Source of the DNA: Desulfuromonadaceae bacterium
GTDB lineage: Bacteria; Desulfobacterota; Desulfuromonadia; Desulfuromonadales; Desulfuromonadaceae
Length of the DNA: 50,677 nucleotides
NCBI GenBank assembly: GCA_016936455.1
Contig: JAFGXV010000038.1
Coordinates: forward strand, 1-50,677
Direction: 5' to 3'
The notes under the pieces are model-generated. The model saw only the letters and a list, made by a program, of their open reading frames with translations. It did not search any database and was not told where the DNA came from. The position numbers were made by a program, and so were the translations under genes. Of the stretch, positions 18,972-27,747 are shown piece after piece (positions within the stretch are counted from its first letter, which is position 1; each line of letters begins with the position of its first letter).

Positions 18972-19850
18972 TCACGACTCGCCAGCATCCTCCTCACCAG
19001 AGGGCTGAGATTGCGGCTTTTGCTGACGGATTTCCTCCAGGGCGGACTGAGATGTCAACCGCTCAACAAACTGTCGTGCCAGGCGCCCGGAAAAGCGGCC
19101 CCGGCAGGCGGCCCACTGCAGGGCCTGTTGCCTGACTTCACCCATATCGAACCCGGTTGCATACTGGTGAAGAGACCGCTCAACCAGGGCCAGGTAGCCT
19201 TCCTCACCGAGAGAAGGGATTCGGGCCTGAACACCAAAAATCTCATACTCTTCCGATAAATGTTCCCGCGACGCCATCAGATCCTCGGCACTGGTCAGAC
19301 AAAGAAGAACGTTCCTTGGCCAATCCACCAAACCGCCACCAAGTCGCCGGAACAGCGTCTCTTTCAGCGAAGAAGACAGCAGGTTCACATCATCCATCAC
19401 CACCAGAAAATTCAGAGGAATTCTTTCCAGTAACTCCAGCAGTTCATCCAGACGATCGACGGAGTCGAGCCCCAGATCAACCCCGCGCAATCCATCCACC
19501 ACCGATTCAGCAAGCAACGCCCGAACCAGAGAGGTCTTTCCCATGCCGCGCGCGCCCCACAACAACATGTGCTGGGCGGGAAGGCCGGCAACGAACTGCT
19601 CGACATTCTGCTGCAACGACCGCGCCAGGTCCTCCAGCCCAACCAGCTCAGACGGGGCCTGATATTCATCGCTTTCCTGCGGAATCAACTGGTCGCCGTC
19701 CCAGCGAAATGAAGCAAAGCGGGCGAACAGGTCGGGTTCCGGCTCCCAGCTCTGAAGCTTATCCTCCAGAAAGGATTCGCCCAAATCAATCAGGCGTTCA
19801 ATGCGTTCAAGCAGAAATTCCCAGTCGAGATCAACATCGGCCAATTCCAT
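18972..19850 (-). CDS. DUF815-type AAA+ ATPase
   Basis: A 292-residue soluble P-loop ATPase resembling the DUF815 family, whose cellular role is not established. Walker A GARGMGKT is at residues 99-106; a Walker B-like FLVVMDDVN is at about 148-156 (Asp-Asp in place of Asp-Glu); a sensor-like GRFSGRLARQFVERL lies near the C terminus. The N-terminal ~90 residues are acidic and include LVGLEDLARSLQQNVEQFVAG, the family's lead-in to the P-loop. The J-domain gene follows on the same strand; the divergent neighbour is an rRNA methyltransferase. The name describes the family only. Confidence 0.75.
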   Translation of the reverse strand: MELADVDLDWEFLLERIERLIDLGESFLEDKLQSWEPEPDLFARFASFRWDGDQLIPQESDEYQAPSELVGLEDLARSLQQNVEQFVAGLPAQHMLLWGARGMGKTSLVRALLAESVVDGLRGVDLGLDSVDRLDELLELLERIPLNFLVVMDDVNLLSSSLKETLFRRLGGGLVDWPRNVLLCLTSAEDLMASREHLSEEYEIFGVQARIPSLGEEGYLALVERSLHQYATGFDMGEVRQQALQWAACRGRFSGRLARQFVERLTSQSALEEIRQQKPQSQPSGEEDAGES

Positions 19851-19926
19851 TATTTCCTCTTTCTCTGTAGCATCCAGCGCAGTTATGCTGGCTGCCAGAC
19901 AGTAAACATGCTACAAGCGTCAAGCC

Positions 19927-21072
19927 ATGAAAAAAAAACGTCAGGAATCTTTCTATATCATTGTTCAGCCAGGGCTTGAAGCCCTTTGCGCCAGCGAACT
20001 GGCAAAATGTCTCGGCGATAACGCCCCACCATGCCAGATTGAGCACGGCGGAATCGGCTTCAGCGGCTGCCTGAACGAACTCTACCAAGCCAGCCTGTGG
20101 CTGCGCAGCGCCAGCCGCATTCTGGTCCGTTTCGGCCAATTCACCTGCCGCGACTTCCCGACCCTGTACCGCAAAGCAAAAAACCTGCCCTGGGGGATGT
20201 ATCTGCGCCACGCAGGCGTTTTACAGGTTCAGGCCAGCTGTCGCGGCTCTCGCCTCAACCATACCGGCCGCATTGCCGAAACGCTCAGCGATGCCTGTGC
20301 CCGCGCGCTTGGGCAAGAGCCGACAAGCCGGACTGGCGACAACAATGTCCCCCCCCAGACGCTGTTTGTCCGCCTGCACAACGATATCTGCACCCTGTCC
20401 ATGGACTGCAGCGGAGACCATCTCCACCGCCGCGGCTATCGCACTCAGACTACCGCTGCGCCACTGCGCGAGAATCTGGCCGCCGCCTGCCTGCTTCAGT
20501 ACCGCTGGAGCGGCCGGCAGGCATTTCTCGATCCGTTCTGCGGCTCGGGCACTTTTGCCATTGAAGCCGCGCTGATAGCGGGCAACCGTCCCGCCGGGGC
20601 GCAGCGAGACTTCGCCTTCATGAACTGGCCAGGCTATCGTCAGGGACTGTGGCAGGCAATCCAGCTTCAAGCCGAACAGCAGCAGCGTGCCGTTAAAGTG
20701 CCGATTTTTGCTTCCGACCGCGACCCTCGTGCGTTGGAAGCAGCCAAAATCAATGCCCGCAATGCCGGCGTTTACGACACCATCAGCTGGCAGCAGCAAT
20801 CGATTGAAAACCTCAGCCTGCCGATCGAGAACGGGTTATGGCTATGCAATCCGCCCTATGGTGAGCGTCTGGAATCAGAAATTTCCACCTCGCAGCGCCT
20901 GCGCCAGCTGCAGCAATTACACCGCCAGCGTCTTCCCTCCTGGCAGGCAGCGGCGCTCCTGCCAACCTGCCCTCATACAGCTTGCCGTGCGCTATTAAAA
21001 TTCAGCAATGGCGGACTCGATGTCGGTCTGTTCCCCATTTCAAAAGAAACACCCAGGGCACCAAGCTCCTAG
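19927..21072 (+). CDS. THUMP-domain class I SAM-dependent RNA methyltransferase (RlmL N-half type)
   Basis: The 381-residue protein has an N-terminal ferredoxin-like plus THUMP region (about residues 5-160) and a Rossmann methyltransferase domain. The SAM-binding motif DPFCGSGTFAIEAAL begins at residue 202 and the catalytic NPPYGE at 308, the pattern of N2-guanine rRNA methyltransferases of the RlmL/YcbY group. The methylated base is probably 23S rRNA G2445, by analogy only. It starts at ATG 19927, divergent from the ATPase gene, and ends before a bidirectional terminator shared with lptD. Confidence 0.85.
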   Translation: MKKKRQESFYIIVQPGLEALCASELAKCLGDNAPPCQIEHGGIGFSGCLNELYQASLWLRSASRILVRFGQFTCRDFPTLYRKAKNLPWGMYLRHAGVLQVQASCRGSRLNHTGRIAETLSDACARALGQEPTSRTGDNNVPPQTLFVRLHNDICTLSMDCSGDHLHRRGYRTQTTAAPLRENLAAACLLQYRWSGRQAFLDPFCGSGTFAIEAALIAGNRPAGAQRDFAFMNWPGYRQGLWQAIQLQAEQQQRAVKVPIFASDRDPRALEAAKINARNAGVYDTISWQQQSIENLSLPIENGLWLCNPPYGERLESEISTSQRLRQLQQLHRQRLPSWQAAALLPTCPHTACRALLKFSNGGLDVGLFPISKETPRAPSS

Positions 21073-21135
21073 TCCCCCGAAGCCTGGATCTGGAAATCTT
21101 TTTCAGCACTTGAGCAGAACCCATCTTCCCCGCAC

Positions 21136-21187
21136 AAAACACAGGAGCCGTCTGATGCACCCAGACGGCTCCTGTGTTTTTTTCAGC
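21136..21187. terminator. Bidirectional intrinsic terminator between the RNA methyltransferase gene and lptD
   Basis: A perfect 19-bp inverted repeat (21136-21154 and 21162-21180) with a 7-base loop lies between two convergent genes. On the plus strand it runs into seven Ts; on the minus strand the arm itself ends in TTTT. The G+C-rich core GGAGCCGTCTG makes it very stable. It should stop transcription from both sides. Confidence 0.93.
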
Positions 21188-21208
21188 AATCAATTTACGC
21201 GGGCGGCA

Positions 21209-23332
21209 CTATGTGCGATCCAGACTGCTGCCAAACTGGAAGATATTACCGATCCCGCTCAGAGCAAAACCGACGAGGATTTCGTGATCATCAGTACGAT
21301 CGCGGTAGCTGAGAAACAGACTCCAGCACTGGGAACGATACTCCAGATGCACTACATTCTCCAACCGCTTCGATTCCACACAGTCATAGCGGTTTTCGTA
21401 AGTCAGATAGACCGGCTTGAGCAGATCGAGCTGAACCGTGGCAGCCATGTACTCGGACACATCCTCCTGGTAGCGATACGACCAGGAAATGCGGCGTTCC
21501 TCATTGAATTCAACCCCGGTTTCCGCGCTAAATGCACTGAATCCGTTTTCATGGGGGTTGTAATAGCAATCGAGATCCACATACCACTGCCGAGTCGGAC
21601 GCAGAATCAACTCGCTACGAATATCGGAGAAACGGTCACGATCCTCGCGATCTTCACGATCATTGCGACTCAACCAGATGTCATACTCCTGAGACAACCG
21701 GAAATAGAGCAGTTCGCGATAATCCGGAGCGCTGTCGGGCTGCTCAAATTTGCCAATCAGTCGATTAACCAGAGCGTAAGACAGTTTATTGGCATTTTCT
21801 ACCCGATCATTACTGTCGAATCGCGGCAAATCGCTCTGTTTCGTGTTCGGCACAAACGAATGGGTCACCTCGGGTTCGACACTGTGCAGAACCTTGGTCA
21901 GGCCCGTGTCCGCCAAACGAAAGACGCGCGAAACCCGCGTCGCCAGCCGCGTTGAAAGATCCCAGTTCTCGGCATGCTCAAAGCCGTCAAACTGTTCCGT
22001 ATTATCGGCATCGTCACCAGACACCCAGTAAAGGCGCTCGCGATAACCAATTTCAGGTTCAATTTCTATCACATCGCCCGGCTGAAAGTAGGCCGACAGT
22101 GCCGGCCGCATATCAACGCGGGTGCCCGTCATGCCCTCACGGCGCCAGAAATAGGTCGAGGTCGAATCAAACTTGGCATAAAAAGGCGACCCACCGATGC
22201 GGGTACGCATGTAGTCGAGCTGAATCTCAGGCAAACGTTGCAGAGTCCGGTCGTTGTCCGCATCCTCTTCGAGGTCCTTGGTATAAAGTACTTCGGCCGT
22301 CAGGTTCAGATTGCCCCAACTGCGGCTCAACGCCACCGTCGACTCTACCTCATCCTTGTCGTATTCCTCGGCTTCGGTACCAAAATCCTCGAAATAATCA
22401 CGGTCGCTGACATATTCGACATCCGCGCTCAACCGAAGCTGGCCCGGCAGGGTACCCAGATGTTCCCAGCGATAGGCAAAGCGATCCGACAGATCATCAC
22501 TGCTGCTGCCATCATAGGCGGTAATGTAGTAGAGATTGGCCTCCCCGACATTGTCCCTGCCGAAGATGTAGCGGTACTGCAACCCGGTCCCAAGCCCCAT
22601 GTCTGAAAAATGGTCCAGATAAAGAGTGGCGTCCTGATTGTCCGCAAGAACCTGATAGTAGGCCAGAGAAATCTGCATACCACGATCCGCCGAATAGCCG
22701 AACATCGGCATCAGAAAACCCGATTCACGCTCCGTTTTTACCGGATACGCCAGATAAGGAAGGTAGAGCACGGGGATATCGCGCAGATAAAATTTCACAT
22801 GGCGCGCATGCGCAAAGCCGCCGACCGTAACATCGACACGGCTGGAACCAAATTTCCAGTCCGGCACCGCACCATCACAGGTGGTAAAGAATCCCCGGCG
22901 AATAACATAGTGATCTTGCGCCAGTCGTTCAATTTCCTCGCCGGCCAGGTGAAAGTTGTACGCATTGAAGAAGCCCGTTGCCGAGCTCGCCCGTCCGGTC
23001 CCGCTATTCATATTGATCTGCATCTGCTCGCCACGCAGCCAGCCGTCAGCATCGCGCAGGTGAACATGGCCCTCAGCTTCCGCGTCGCCGCTACGCGATG
23101 CGTAACGAACCTGATCCGCATTCAGCTTCAAGGCCCCCTGCTGCAGATCAACCGCCCCGACGGCAGTATAGACTCCGCTGTCCTGATCATAATCCAACTG
23201 ATCGGCCTGCAAAGAAACCGGCGTTTCACCATCCCCCAAGCCAGCAGCACGGACATCTCCGGCCGCCATCAATGCAGCGCCGACCAGCGGGGCCATGACA
23301 ACAAACAACAGACTACGCAACAGAATCTTCAT
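21209..23332 (-). CDS. lptD: LPS-assembly outer membrane protein LptD
   Basis: LptD forms the outer-membrane barrel that, with LptE, inserts lipopolysaccharide into the outer leaflet. The 707-residue precursor has a signal peptide (about residues 1-29), an OstA/LptA-like jellyroll (about 38-150, starting VSLQADQLDYDQDSGVYTAVG) and a large beta-barrel region of alternating aromatic strands ending in a C-terminal strand. A cysteine in FFTTCDG and two near the C terminus (YDCVES, RSQCWSLF) could make the disulfides known in the family. A short acidic-basic repeat (DRED twice) lies near residue 560. The start overlaps the folC end by 20 bases. Confidence 0.93.
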   Translation of the reverse strand: MKILLRSLLFVVMAPLVGAALMAAGDVRAAGLGDGETPVSLQADQLDYDQDSGVYTAVGAVDLQQGALKLNADQVRYASRSGDAEAEGHVHLRDADGWLRGEQMQINMNSGTGRASSATGFFNAYNFHLAGEEIERLAQDHYVIRRGFFTTCDGAVPDWKFGSSRVDVTVGGFAHARHVKFYLRDIPVLYLPYLAYPVKTERESGFLMPMFGYSADRGMQISLAYYQVLADNQDATLYLDHFSDMGLGTGLQYRYIFGRDNVGEANLYYITAYDGSSSDDLSDRFAYRWEHLGTLPGQLRLSADVEYVSDRDYFEDFGTEAEEYDKDEVESTVALSRSWGNLNLTAEVLYTKDLEEDADNDRTLQRLPEIQLDYMRTRIGGSPFYAKFDSTSTYFWRREGMTGTRVDMRPALSAYFQPGDVIEIEPEIGYRERLYWVSGDDADNTEQFDGFEHAENWDLSTRLATRVSRVFRLADTGLTKVLHSVEPEVTHSFVPNTKQSDLPRFDSNDRVENANKLSYALVNRLIGKFEQPDSAPDYRELLYFRLSQEYDIWLSRNDREDREDRDRFSDIRSELILRPTRQWYVDLDCYYNPHENGFSAFSAETGVEFNEERRISWSYRYQEDVSEYMAATVQLDLLKPVYLTYENRYDCVESKRLENVVHLEYRSQCWSLFLSYRDRTDDHEILVGFALSGIGNIFQFGSSLDRT

Positions 23333-24677
23333 CGTCGATCAACACCTCACGCGCAGCCGCTACCAGGAATAGGGAGCCTGCCACGACCACCACATCAGAA
23401 CCATGACACGTCGCTTCCGTCGCCCGCATCGCGTCAGAAACCGCTGCCCGCAAAGCCGCAGCAGTACTTTCATAGGACCGGGAAGAGAACCCGAGTTGTT
23501 TTGCCAGTTCGGCAACCTGCCGCGGATCCCACGCCATCTCTATCGGCGGCGCAACGGTATGGAGAGTCACACAAAAAGGCTGAAGCAGCCTCAGCAGGCT
23601 TGGCACATCTTTGTCCTGCTTGAAGCCTGCCACCCAGTGGATGCGCTCAATTCCTTCGGCCGCCAGATAATTGGCTAGAGCCGCCATACCAGCCGGGTTG
23701 TGCGCACCATCCAGCAGAAGGCGAGCAGCGCCACACCAGGTCGGGCGATTGGATGACACGGGCCACCACTCGAGACGTCCAGGCCAGCAGGTGGCACCCA
23801 CGGCATCTTTGACCTGGCAGTCTGCAACACAAAAACCCTGCTGAATCAAACACTCTGTCGCCATCAGCGCAACAGCGAGATTGTCGTGCTGATGCGCACC
23901 AAGCAGTCCCGGCCGCAGTCGTGGCCAGACATGTCCCCCGGCCACACGCGCAGCAGCGCCGAAAGACGCCCTGCGTGGTGTCACGACAGCAACCTCTCCC
24001 CCCTGGATGCTTCGACATTGGAAATCCCGCTGAGCCACAAAGGCCGGGCTCTGACAGCACTGCGCCGCCTCAAGCAACCGCGCCAGAGCCTCAGGTTCCT
24101 GCGGTCCCAGAACCACTGGCACCCCGGGTTTGATGATGCCGGCTTTTTCACCGGCAATCTGGCCAAGGCAATCTCCGAGAAAAGCCGAGTGATCCCAACT
24201 CACCGGGGTAACGACGCTAACGGCGGGCGTGACGGCATTGGTGGCGTCCAGTCGCCCTCCCATGCCCACCTCGACAATGGCCAGGTCAACCTGACAACGG
24301 GCGAAATGTAACAGAGCCAGAGCGGTTGTCAGCTCAAAGAAAGTCGCTTCAAGCGGCTCAGCCAGACCACGCAATTCCTCCACCAGCGCCCTGATCTCGG
24401 GAAGAGAGATCGGCGATCCATCCACCACAATGCGCTCGGAAAAACAATGCAGATGGGGAGAAGTATAGACCCCGACCCGATATCCCGCCTGACGGAAAAT
24501 CGACGCGAGAAACGCGCAGACCGACCCCTTGCCGTTGGTTCCCGCGACATGCACGACCGGATACTGTTGCTGCGGTGAACCAGCCGCCGCCAGCAGACGC
24601 TGGATCGTTTCCAGCCCCAGCTTGACCCCGAACATCTGGAGCCCATAGAGGTACTCCAGGGCGGCATCGCGACTCAT
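23313..24677 (-). CDS. folC: Bifunctional folylpolyglutamate synthase / dihydrofolate synthase
   Basis: FolC adds L-glutamate to dihydropteroate and later to reduced folates. The 454-residue Mur-ligase-fold protein has the P-loop GTNGKGS at residues 46-52, YTSPHL with the folate loop, VEVGMGGRLDATN and WDHSAFLG, and the C-terminal glutamate-ligase domain with LLLDGAHNPAGM. It works downstream of the FolP encoded elsewhere in the window. It starts four bases after accD ends, so accD-folC-lptD are almost certainly one transcript; the accD-folC pairing is common in proteobacteria. Confidence 0.96.
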   Translation of the reverse strand: MSRDAALEYLYGLQMFGVKLGLETIQRLLAAAGSPQQQYPVVHVAGTNGKGSVCAFLASIFRQAGYRVGVYTSPHLHCFSERIVVDGSPISLPEIRALVEELRGLAEPLEATFFELTTALALLHFARCQVDLAIVEVGMGGRLDATNAVTPAVSVVTPVSWDHSAFLGDCLGQIAGEKAGIIKPGVPVVLGPQEPEALARLLEAAQCCQSPAFVAQRDFQCRSIQGGEVAVVTPRRASFGAAARVAGGHVWPRLRPGLLGAHQHDNLAVALMATECLIQQGFCVADCQVKDAVGATCWPGRLEWWPVSSNRPTWCGAARLLLDGAHNPAGMAALANYLAAEGIERIHWVAGFKQDKDVPSLLRLLQPFCVTLHTVAPPIEMAWDPRQVAELAKQLGFSSRSYESTAAALRAAVSDAMRATEATCHGSDVVVVAGSLFLVAAAREVLIDDEDSVA

Positions 24678-24681
24678 GGAA

Positions 24682-25530
24682 TTACTGGCGGGTAAAGATG
24701 CGCAAAATCTGTGACAGTTTCTGCTTCATCTCCTGGCGGCAGACAATCATATCCACCATGCCGTGTTCCAGCAGATATTCGGAACGCTGGAAGCCCTCGG
24801 GCAGTTTCTGGCGAATGGTCTGCTCGATAACGCGGGGACCCGCAAACCCGATAAGGGCGCGCGGCTCCGTCATATTGATGTCTCCGAGCATGGCAAAGCT
24901 GGCAGTTACGCCACCGGTCGTCGGATCGGTCAGAACAGAAATAAAAGGGATGCCTGCTTCCTTGAGCTTGGCCAGCGCCGCACTGGTCTTGGCCATCTGC
25001 ATCAAAGACAGGATACTCTCCTGCATCCGCGCACCGCCGGAACAGGAAAAGACGATGACGGGTGAACGGGTTTCCAGTCCGCGCTCGATCGCGCGGGTGA
25101 TCTTTTCACCGACCACGGAACCCATGCTGCCACCCATGAAACTGAAATCGAAGACCGAAACCACGACGGGCAGCCCATCAATAGTGCCCTCACCGCAGAT
25201 GACGGCATCGCCCCCACCCGCTTTGCTCACTGAGGCGTTAATGCGATCCTGATATTTTTTTGAATCCTTGAAATCGAGAAAATCGACGGACTGCAGATCG
25301 GCATCCATTTCGACAAAGGAATCCTTGTCAAGAACCAGAGCGATGCGGGCTCGGGCGCTGATGCGAAAATGGTAGTCGCACTTGGGGCAGACATTCAGAT
25401 TGCGCTCAATTTCCTTGGCGTAGATAATTTCCGAACAGTTCTTGCATTTGGTCCACAGCCCGGCGGGCATCTGAACCGTTTTTTTCTCAACAGGCGTGAT
25501 CGGTGCTTTTGATTTTCTGAACCAGACCAT
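24682..25530 (-). CDS. accD: Acetyl-CoA carboxylase carboxyltransferase subunit beta
   Basis: AccD, with AccA, moves CO2 from carboxybiotin to acetyl-CoA to make malonyl-CoA for fatty-acid synthesis. The 282-residue protein has the N-terminal zinc ribbon with Cys29, Cys32, Cys48 and Cys51 (KCKNC...CPKC) and a crotonase-fold domain with [24 protein letters not shown] and [15 protein letters not shown] chose ATG 25530 because GAGGA lies just upstream; an in-frame GTG four codons earlier would use up that site. It begins eight bases after trpA ends. The trpA-accD order is frequent in bacteria. Confidence 0.97.
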   Translation of the reverse strand: MVWFRKSKAPITPVEKKTVQMPAGLWTKCKNCSEIIYAKEIERNLNVCPKCDYHFRISARARIALVLDKDSFVEMDADLQSVDFLDFKDSKKYQDRINASVSKAGGGDAVICGEGTIDGLPVVVSVFDFSFMGGSMGSVVGEKITRAIERGLETRSPVIVFSCSGGARMQESILSLMQMAKTSAALAKLKEAGIPFISVLTDPTTGGVTASFAMLGDINMTEPRALIGFAGPRVIEQTIRQKLPEGFQRSEYLLEHGMVDMIVCRQEMKQKLSQILRIFTRQ

Positions 25531-25538
25531 GGCGTTCC

Positions 25539-26351
25539 TCACTTATCCGGTTGGGCACGCCGTACGCCCTGCTTGAGATCATGCACAAAAGCATAGACCT
25601 CGTCGAGCAGAGCCGCAGACTCGGCGTGCTGAGCAATAATTTTAACCAGAGCGCTGCCAACCACAACCGCATCGGCCATGGCGGCAATTTTTTCCGCATC
25701 CTCGGCGGTGGCAATACCGAAACCGACGGCCACCGGTACCGGGCTCTGAATCCGCAGCTGTCTGACCTGATCCGCAATGGCGGTCGTATCGACCTGCGTC
25801 GTTCCCGTGACCCCAGTCATGGACACATAATAGACGAAGCCACGCGCCTGGCGCAGCAGTTCGGCTGCCCGTTCAGCCGGGGTAGTCGGAGCCAGCAGCG
25901 TGATCAGGTCAAGCTCCTGGGCATCGAAATACTCATACAGTTCAGCGCGCTCCTCCGGCGGCACATCCACCAGCAGCAGGGCATCGACCCCGGCCTGTGC
26001 CGCGCGACGGGCAAAAGCTTCGAGCCCGAACCGAAACACCGGATTGTAATAACCCATCAGGACAATCGGCGTTTGACTGCTCCGACGGAATGCCGCGACC
26101 AGATCCAGCACCTTGGCCAGTGTCATACCGCCCGCCAGCGCCCGCTCCGAAGCCGCCTGAATCGTCGGGCCATCGGCCATGGGATCGGAAAACGGCATGC
26201 CGAGTTCAATCAGATCCGCACCGGCCCGATCCAGCGTTTCCAGAATGGCTGCGGTTTTTGCCGCATCGGGATCGCCAGCGGTAACAAAGGGAATCAGCGC
26301 CGTCTCGCGCTGCTGTTTAAGCTTCAAGAATGTCTGTTCAATACGCCCCAT
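25539..26351 (-). CDS. trpA: Tryptophan synthase alpha subunit
   Basis: TrpA cleaves indole-3-glycerol phosphate to indole and glyceraldehyde 3-phosphate and passes indole to TrpB. The 270-residue TIM barrel has both catalytic acids, Glu49 and Asp60 ([16 protein letters not shown]), and the phosphate-binding [13 protein letters not shown] chose ATG 26351 (MGRIEQTF) with GGAAGTGAG upstream; a longer frame to 26513 adds 54 residues not found in TrpA. It is separated from the other trp genes by about 3.5 kb holding a helicase, a glycosylase and an oppositely oriented TPR gene, and has its own promoter candidate. Confidence 0.96.
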   Translation of the reverse strand: MGRIEQTFLKLKQQRETALIPFVTAGDPDAAKTAAILETLDRAGADLIELGMPFSDPMADGPTIQAASERALAGGMTLAKVLDLVAAFRRSSQTPIVLMGYYNPVFRFGLEAFARRAAQAGVDALLLVDVPPEERAELYEYFDAQELDLITLLAPTTPAERAAELLRQARGFVYYVSMTGVTGTTQVDTTAIADQVRQLRIQSPVPVAVGFGIATAEDAEKIAAMADAVVVGSALVKIIAQHAESAALLDEVYAFVHDLKQGVRRAQPDK

Positions 26352-26432
26352 CAGCGGCTCACTTCCGGGCTGCCGACAAAGCGGCTCAATGCCGCCCCGA
26401 TCATGCAGCGCTGACAATAAATGAATCGCGCC

Positions 26433-26461
26433 AGTGTAGTGCATGCCCGTGCCCCTTTCAA
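26433..26461 (-). promoter_or_regulatory. Probable promoter of trpA-accD-folC-lptD
   Basis: On the minus strand -35 TTGAAA (26456-26461, 5 of 6) and -10 TACACT (26433-26438, 4 of 6) are 17 bases apart. The predicted start would give a leader of about 75 bases before trpA. The need for a promoter here is independent: the gene upstream of trpA is on the other strand. Confidence 0.55.
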
Positions 26462-26502
26462 CCGTTTTCTCACCTTCAGTAGCGTGCGCCAAAGCAAAAA
26501 GC

Positions 26503-26530
26503 TTTACAGCCAATGGATACAGAGTAGTAT
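26503..26530 (+). promoter_or_regulatory. Possible promoter of the exported TPR gene
   Basis: On the plus strand TTTACA (26503-26508) and TAGTAT (26525-26530) are 16 bases apart, about 42 bases before the ATG at 26573. The match is moderate. It is back-to-back with the trpA promoter candidate, 40 bases away. Confidence 0.4.
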
Positions 26531-26572
26531 TGAACAGTTCCGGGTCAGGTCACGACAAACAGGGAGAAAAGC

Positions 26573-27727
26573 ATGCGGCAGACGCAACTGATTTTTATAT
26601 CACTGCTGATTCTTATGCTCAGCACAGGGGAAAGGGCATTCGCCAGCCAAGGACAAATTTTCGAGCATCAGGTGGACCAGCCCTTTTCCGGCAGCCAGTC
26701 GCCACAGGATGCCTATCAGACCGCAGTTTCCCAGGCGAAAAACGACGTACTTGAAATGGCCGGCACCTACCTGGAAAGCGTCAGCGTTGTCGACAACGCG
26801 CAACTCACCCACGACGAGGTGACCGCACTGGCGGCTGGTATTCTCAAAACAGAAATCATCGAGCGAAAAAATTACGCTACGCCGAAAACCTTTGGTCTGA
26901 TTCTACGCGCCCGCATCGAGGTGGATAAAGACATCCTGCAGCAACGCCTCGACAAGCTGCTCAACGATCGCAGCCTGCTGAGCCAATACCGCGCCATGCA
27001 GCAGCGCGAAAAGGAACTGCTGGCACGAATTCGGGAACTGGAAGCAGTGAACCAGCGACGGGATCATGACGGTTCTGATCCGCAGTTCGGACAAAAATTT
27101 GCCCAGCTCAGTTCGGCCCTCGGCGCCTCCAGCTGGCATGAAAAAGCCCTCACGCTGTGGCAAGACGGCACATTCAGCGACCCCGAAACGGCAATGGCAC
27201 ATCTTGAACAGGCCATTAAACTGGACCCGGAACACCACGCTCTGCATCAGGCCCAGGCCGTGGCCCATCTGAATCTGAACCAGCCCGAACTGGCCGAGAA
27301 AAAACTGCTTCAGGCACTTAACCTCAAGCCGGAGGATGCCGACACCCTCACCAGTCTGGGGCACCTTCATGTCCAGCAACAAAACTATCAGCAGGCGATC
27401 GAACATTACAATCAGGCAATCGCGCTGCAACCGCAACAGGCTGAAGCCTGGACAGGCCGTGGGCTCGCGGCCTTAAAACTTGAACAGCATGCGTCCGCCC
27501 ACAAATATCTGCTGCAGGGAGCCCGGCTCAGCAGCGAAAAAGATGTCGCCCGGCACGCGCAGAATCGCCTGGCCAGCGCCGACATCGGCCAGCTCTGCAC
27601 CAGCGCCCGCCAAGCGTGCGATGAAGGGAATTGTCAGTTGCTGGAATTATTGAATCGAGAAGGAATCTGCCCACCCCCCCGAGCAGCAGACGAGAGGCCC
27701 TCAGCCACGGGTGGAACAGTCGAGTAG
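26573..27727 (+). CDS. Exported TPR-repeat protein of unknown function
   Basis: I do not recognise a named family. The 384-residue protein begins with a signal peptide (about residues 1-24, hydrophobic IFISLLILML then AFA). Residues 40-130 form a mixed alpha/beta domain with AYQTAVSQAKNDVLEMAGTYLESV and FGLILRARIEVDKDIL, a pattern reminiscent of LPP20/FlgT N-terminal-like domains. A short coiled coil follows (about 140-165). Residues 195-315 hold three to four TPR units, e.g. AMAHLEQAIKLDPEH and AIEHYNQAIALQPQQAEAW. The tail has two cysteine pairs (QLCTSARQACDEGNCQ) and is likely periplasmic or disulfide-linked. GGGAGA precedes the ATG by six bases. It is the only plus-strand gene between 21 and 50 kb and lies convergent to the glycosylase gene, 20 bases apart. 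Confidence 0.7.
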   Translation: MRQTQLIFISLLILMLSTGERAFASQGQIFEHQVDQPFSGSQSPQDAYQTAVSQAKNDVLEMAGTYLESVSVVDNAQLTHDEVTALAAGILKTEIIERKNYATPKTFGLILRARIEVDKDILQQRLDKLLNDRSLLSQYRAMQQREKELLARIRELEAVNQRRDHDGSDPQFGQKFAQLSSALGASSWHEKALTLWQDGTFSDPETAMAHLEQAIKLDPEHHALHQAQAVAHLNLNQPELAEKKLLQALNLKPEDADTLTSLGHLHVQQQNYQQAIEHYNQAIALQPQQAEAWTGRGLAALKLEQHASAHKYLLQGARLSSEKDVARHAQNRLASADIGQLCTSARQACDEGNCQLLELLNREGICPPPRAADERPSATGGTVE

Positions 27728-27747
27728 GGAACTGCCATTGGCACTGG

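Noticed and set aside
22610-23623. 337-codon plus-strand open frame opposite lptD/folC
   Set aside because: Antisense to two real genes, no domain, no start site signal.
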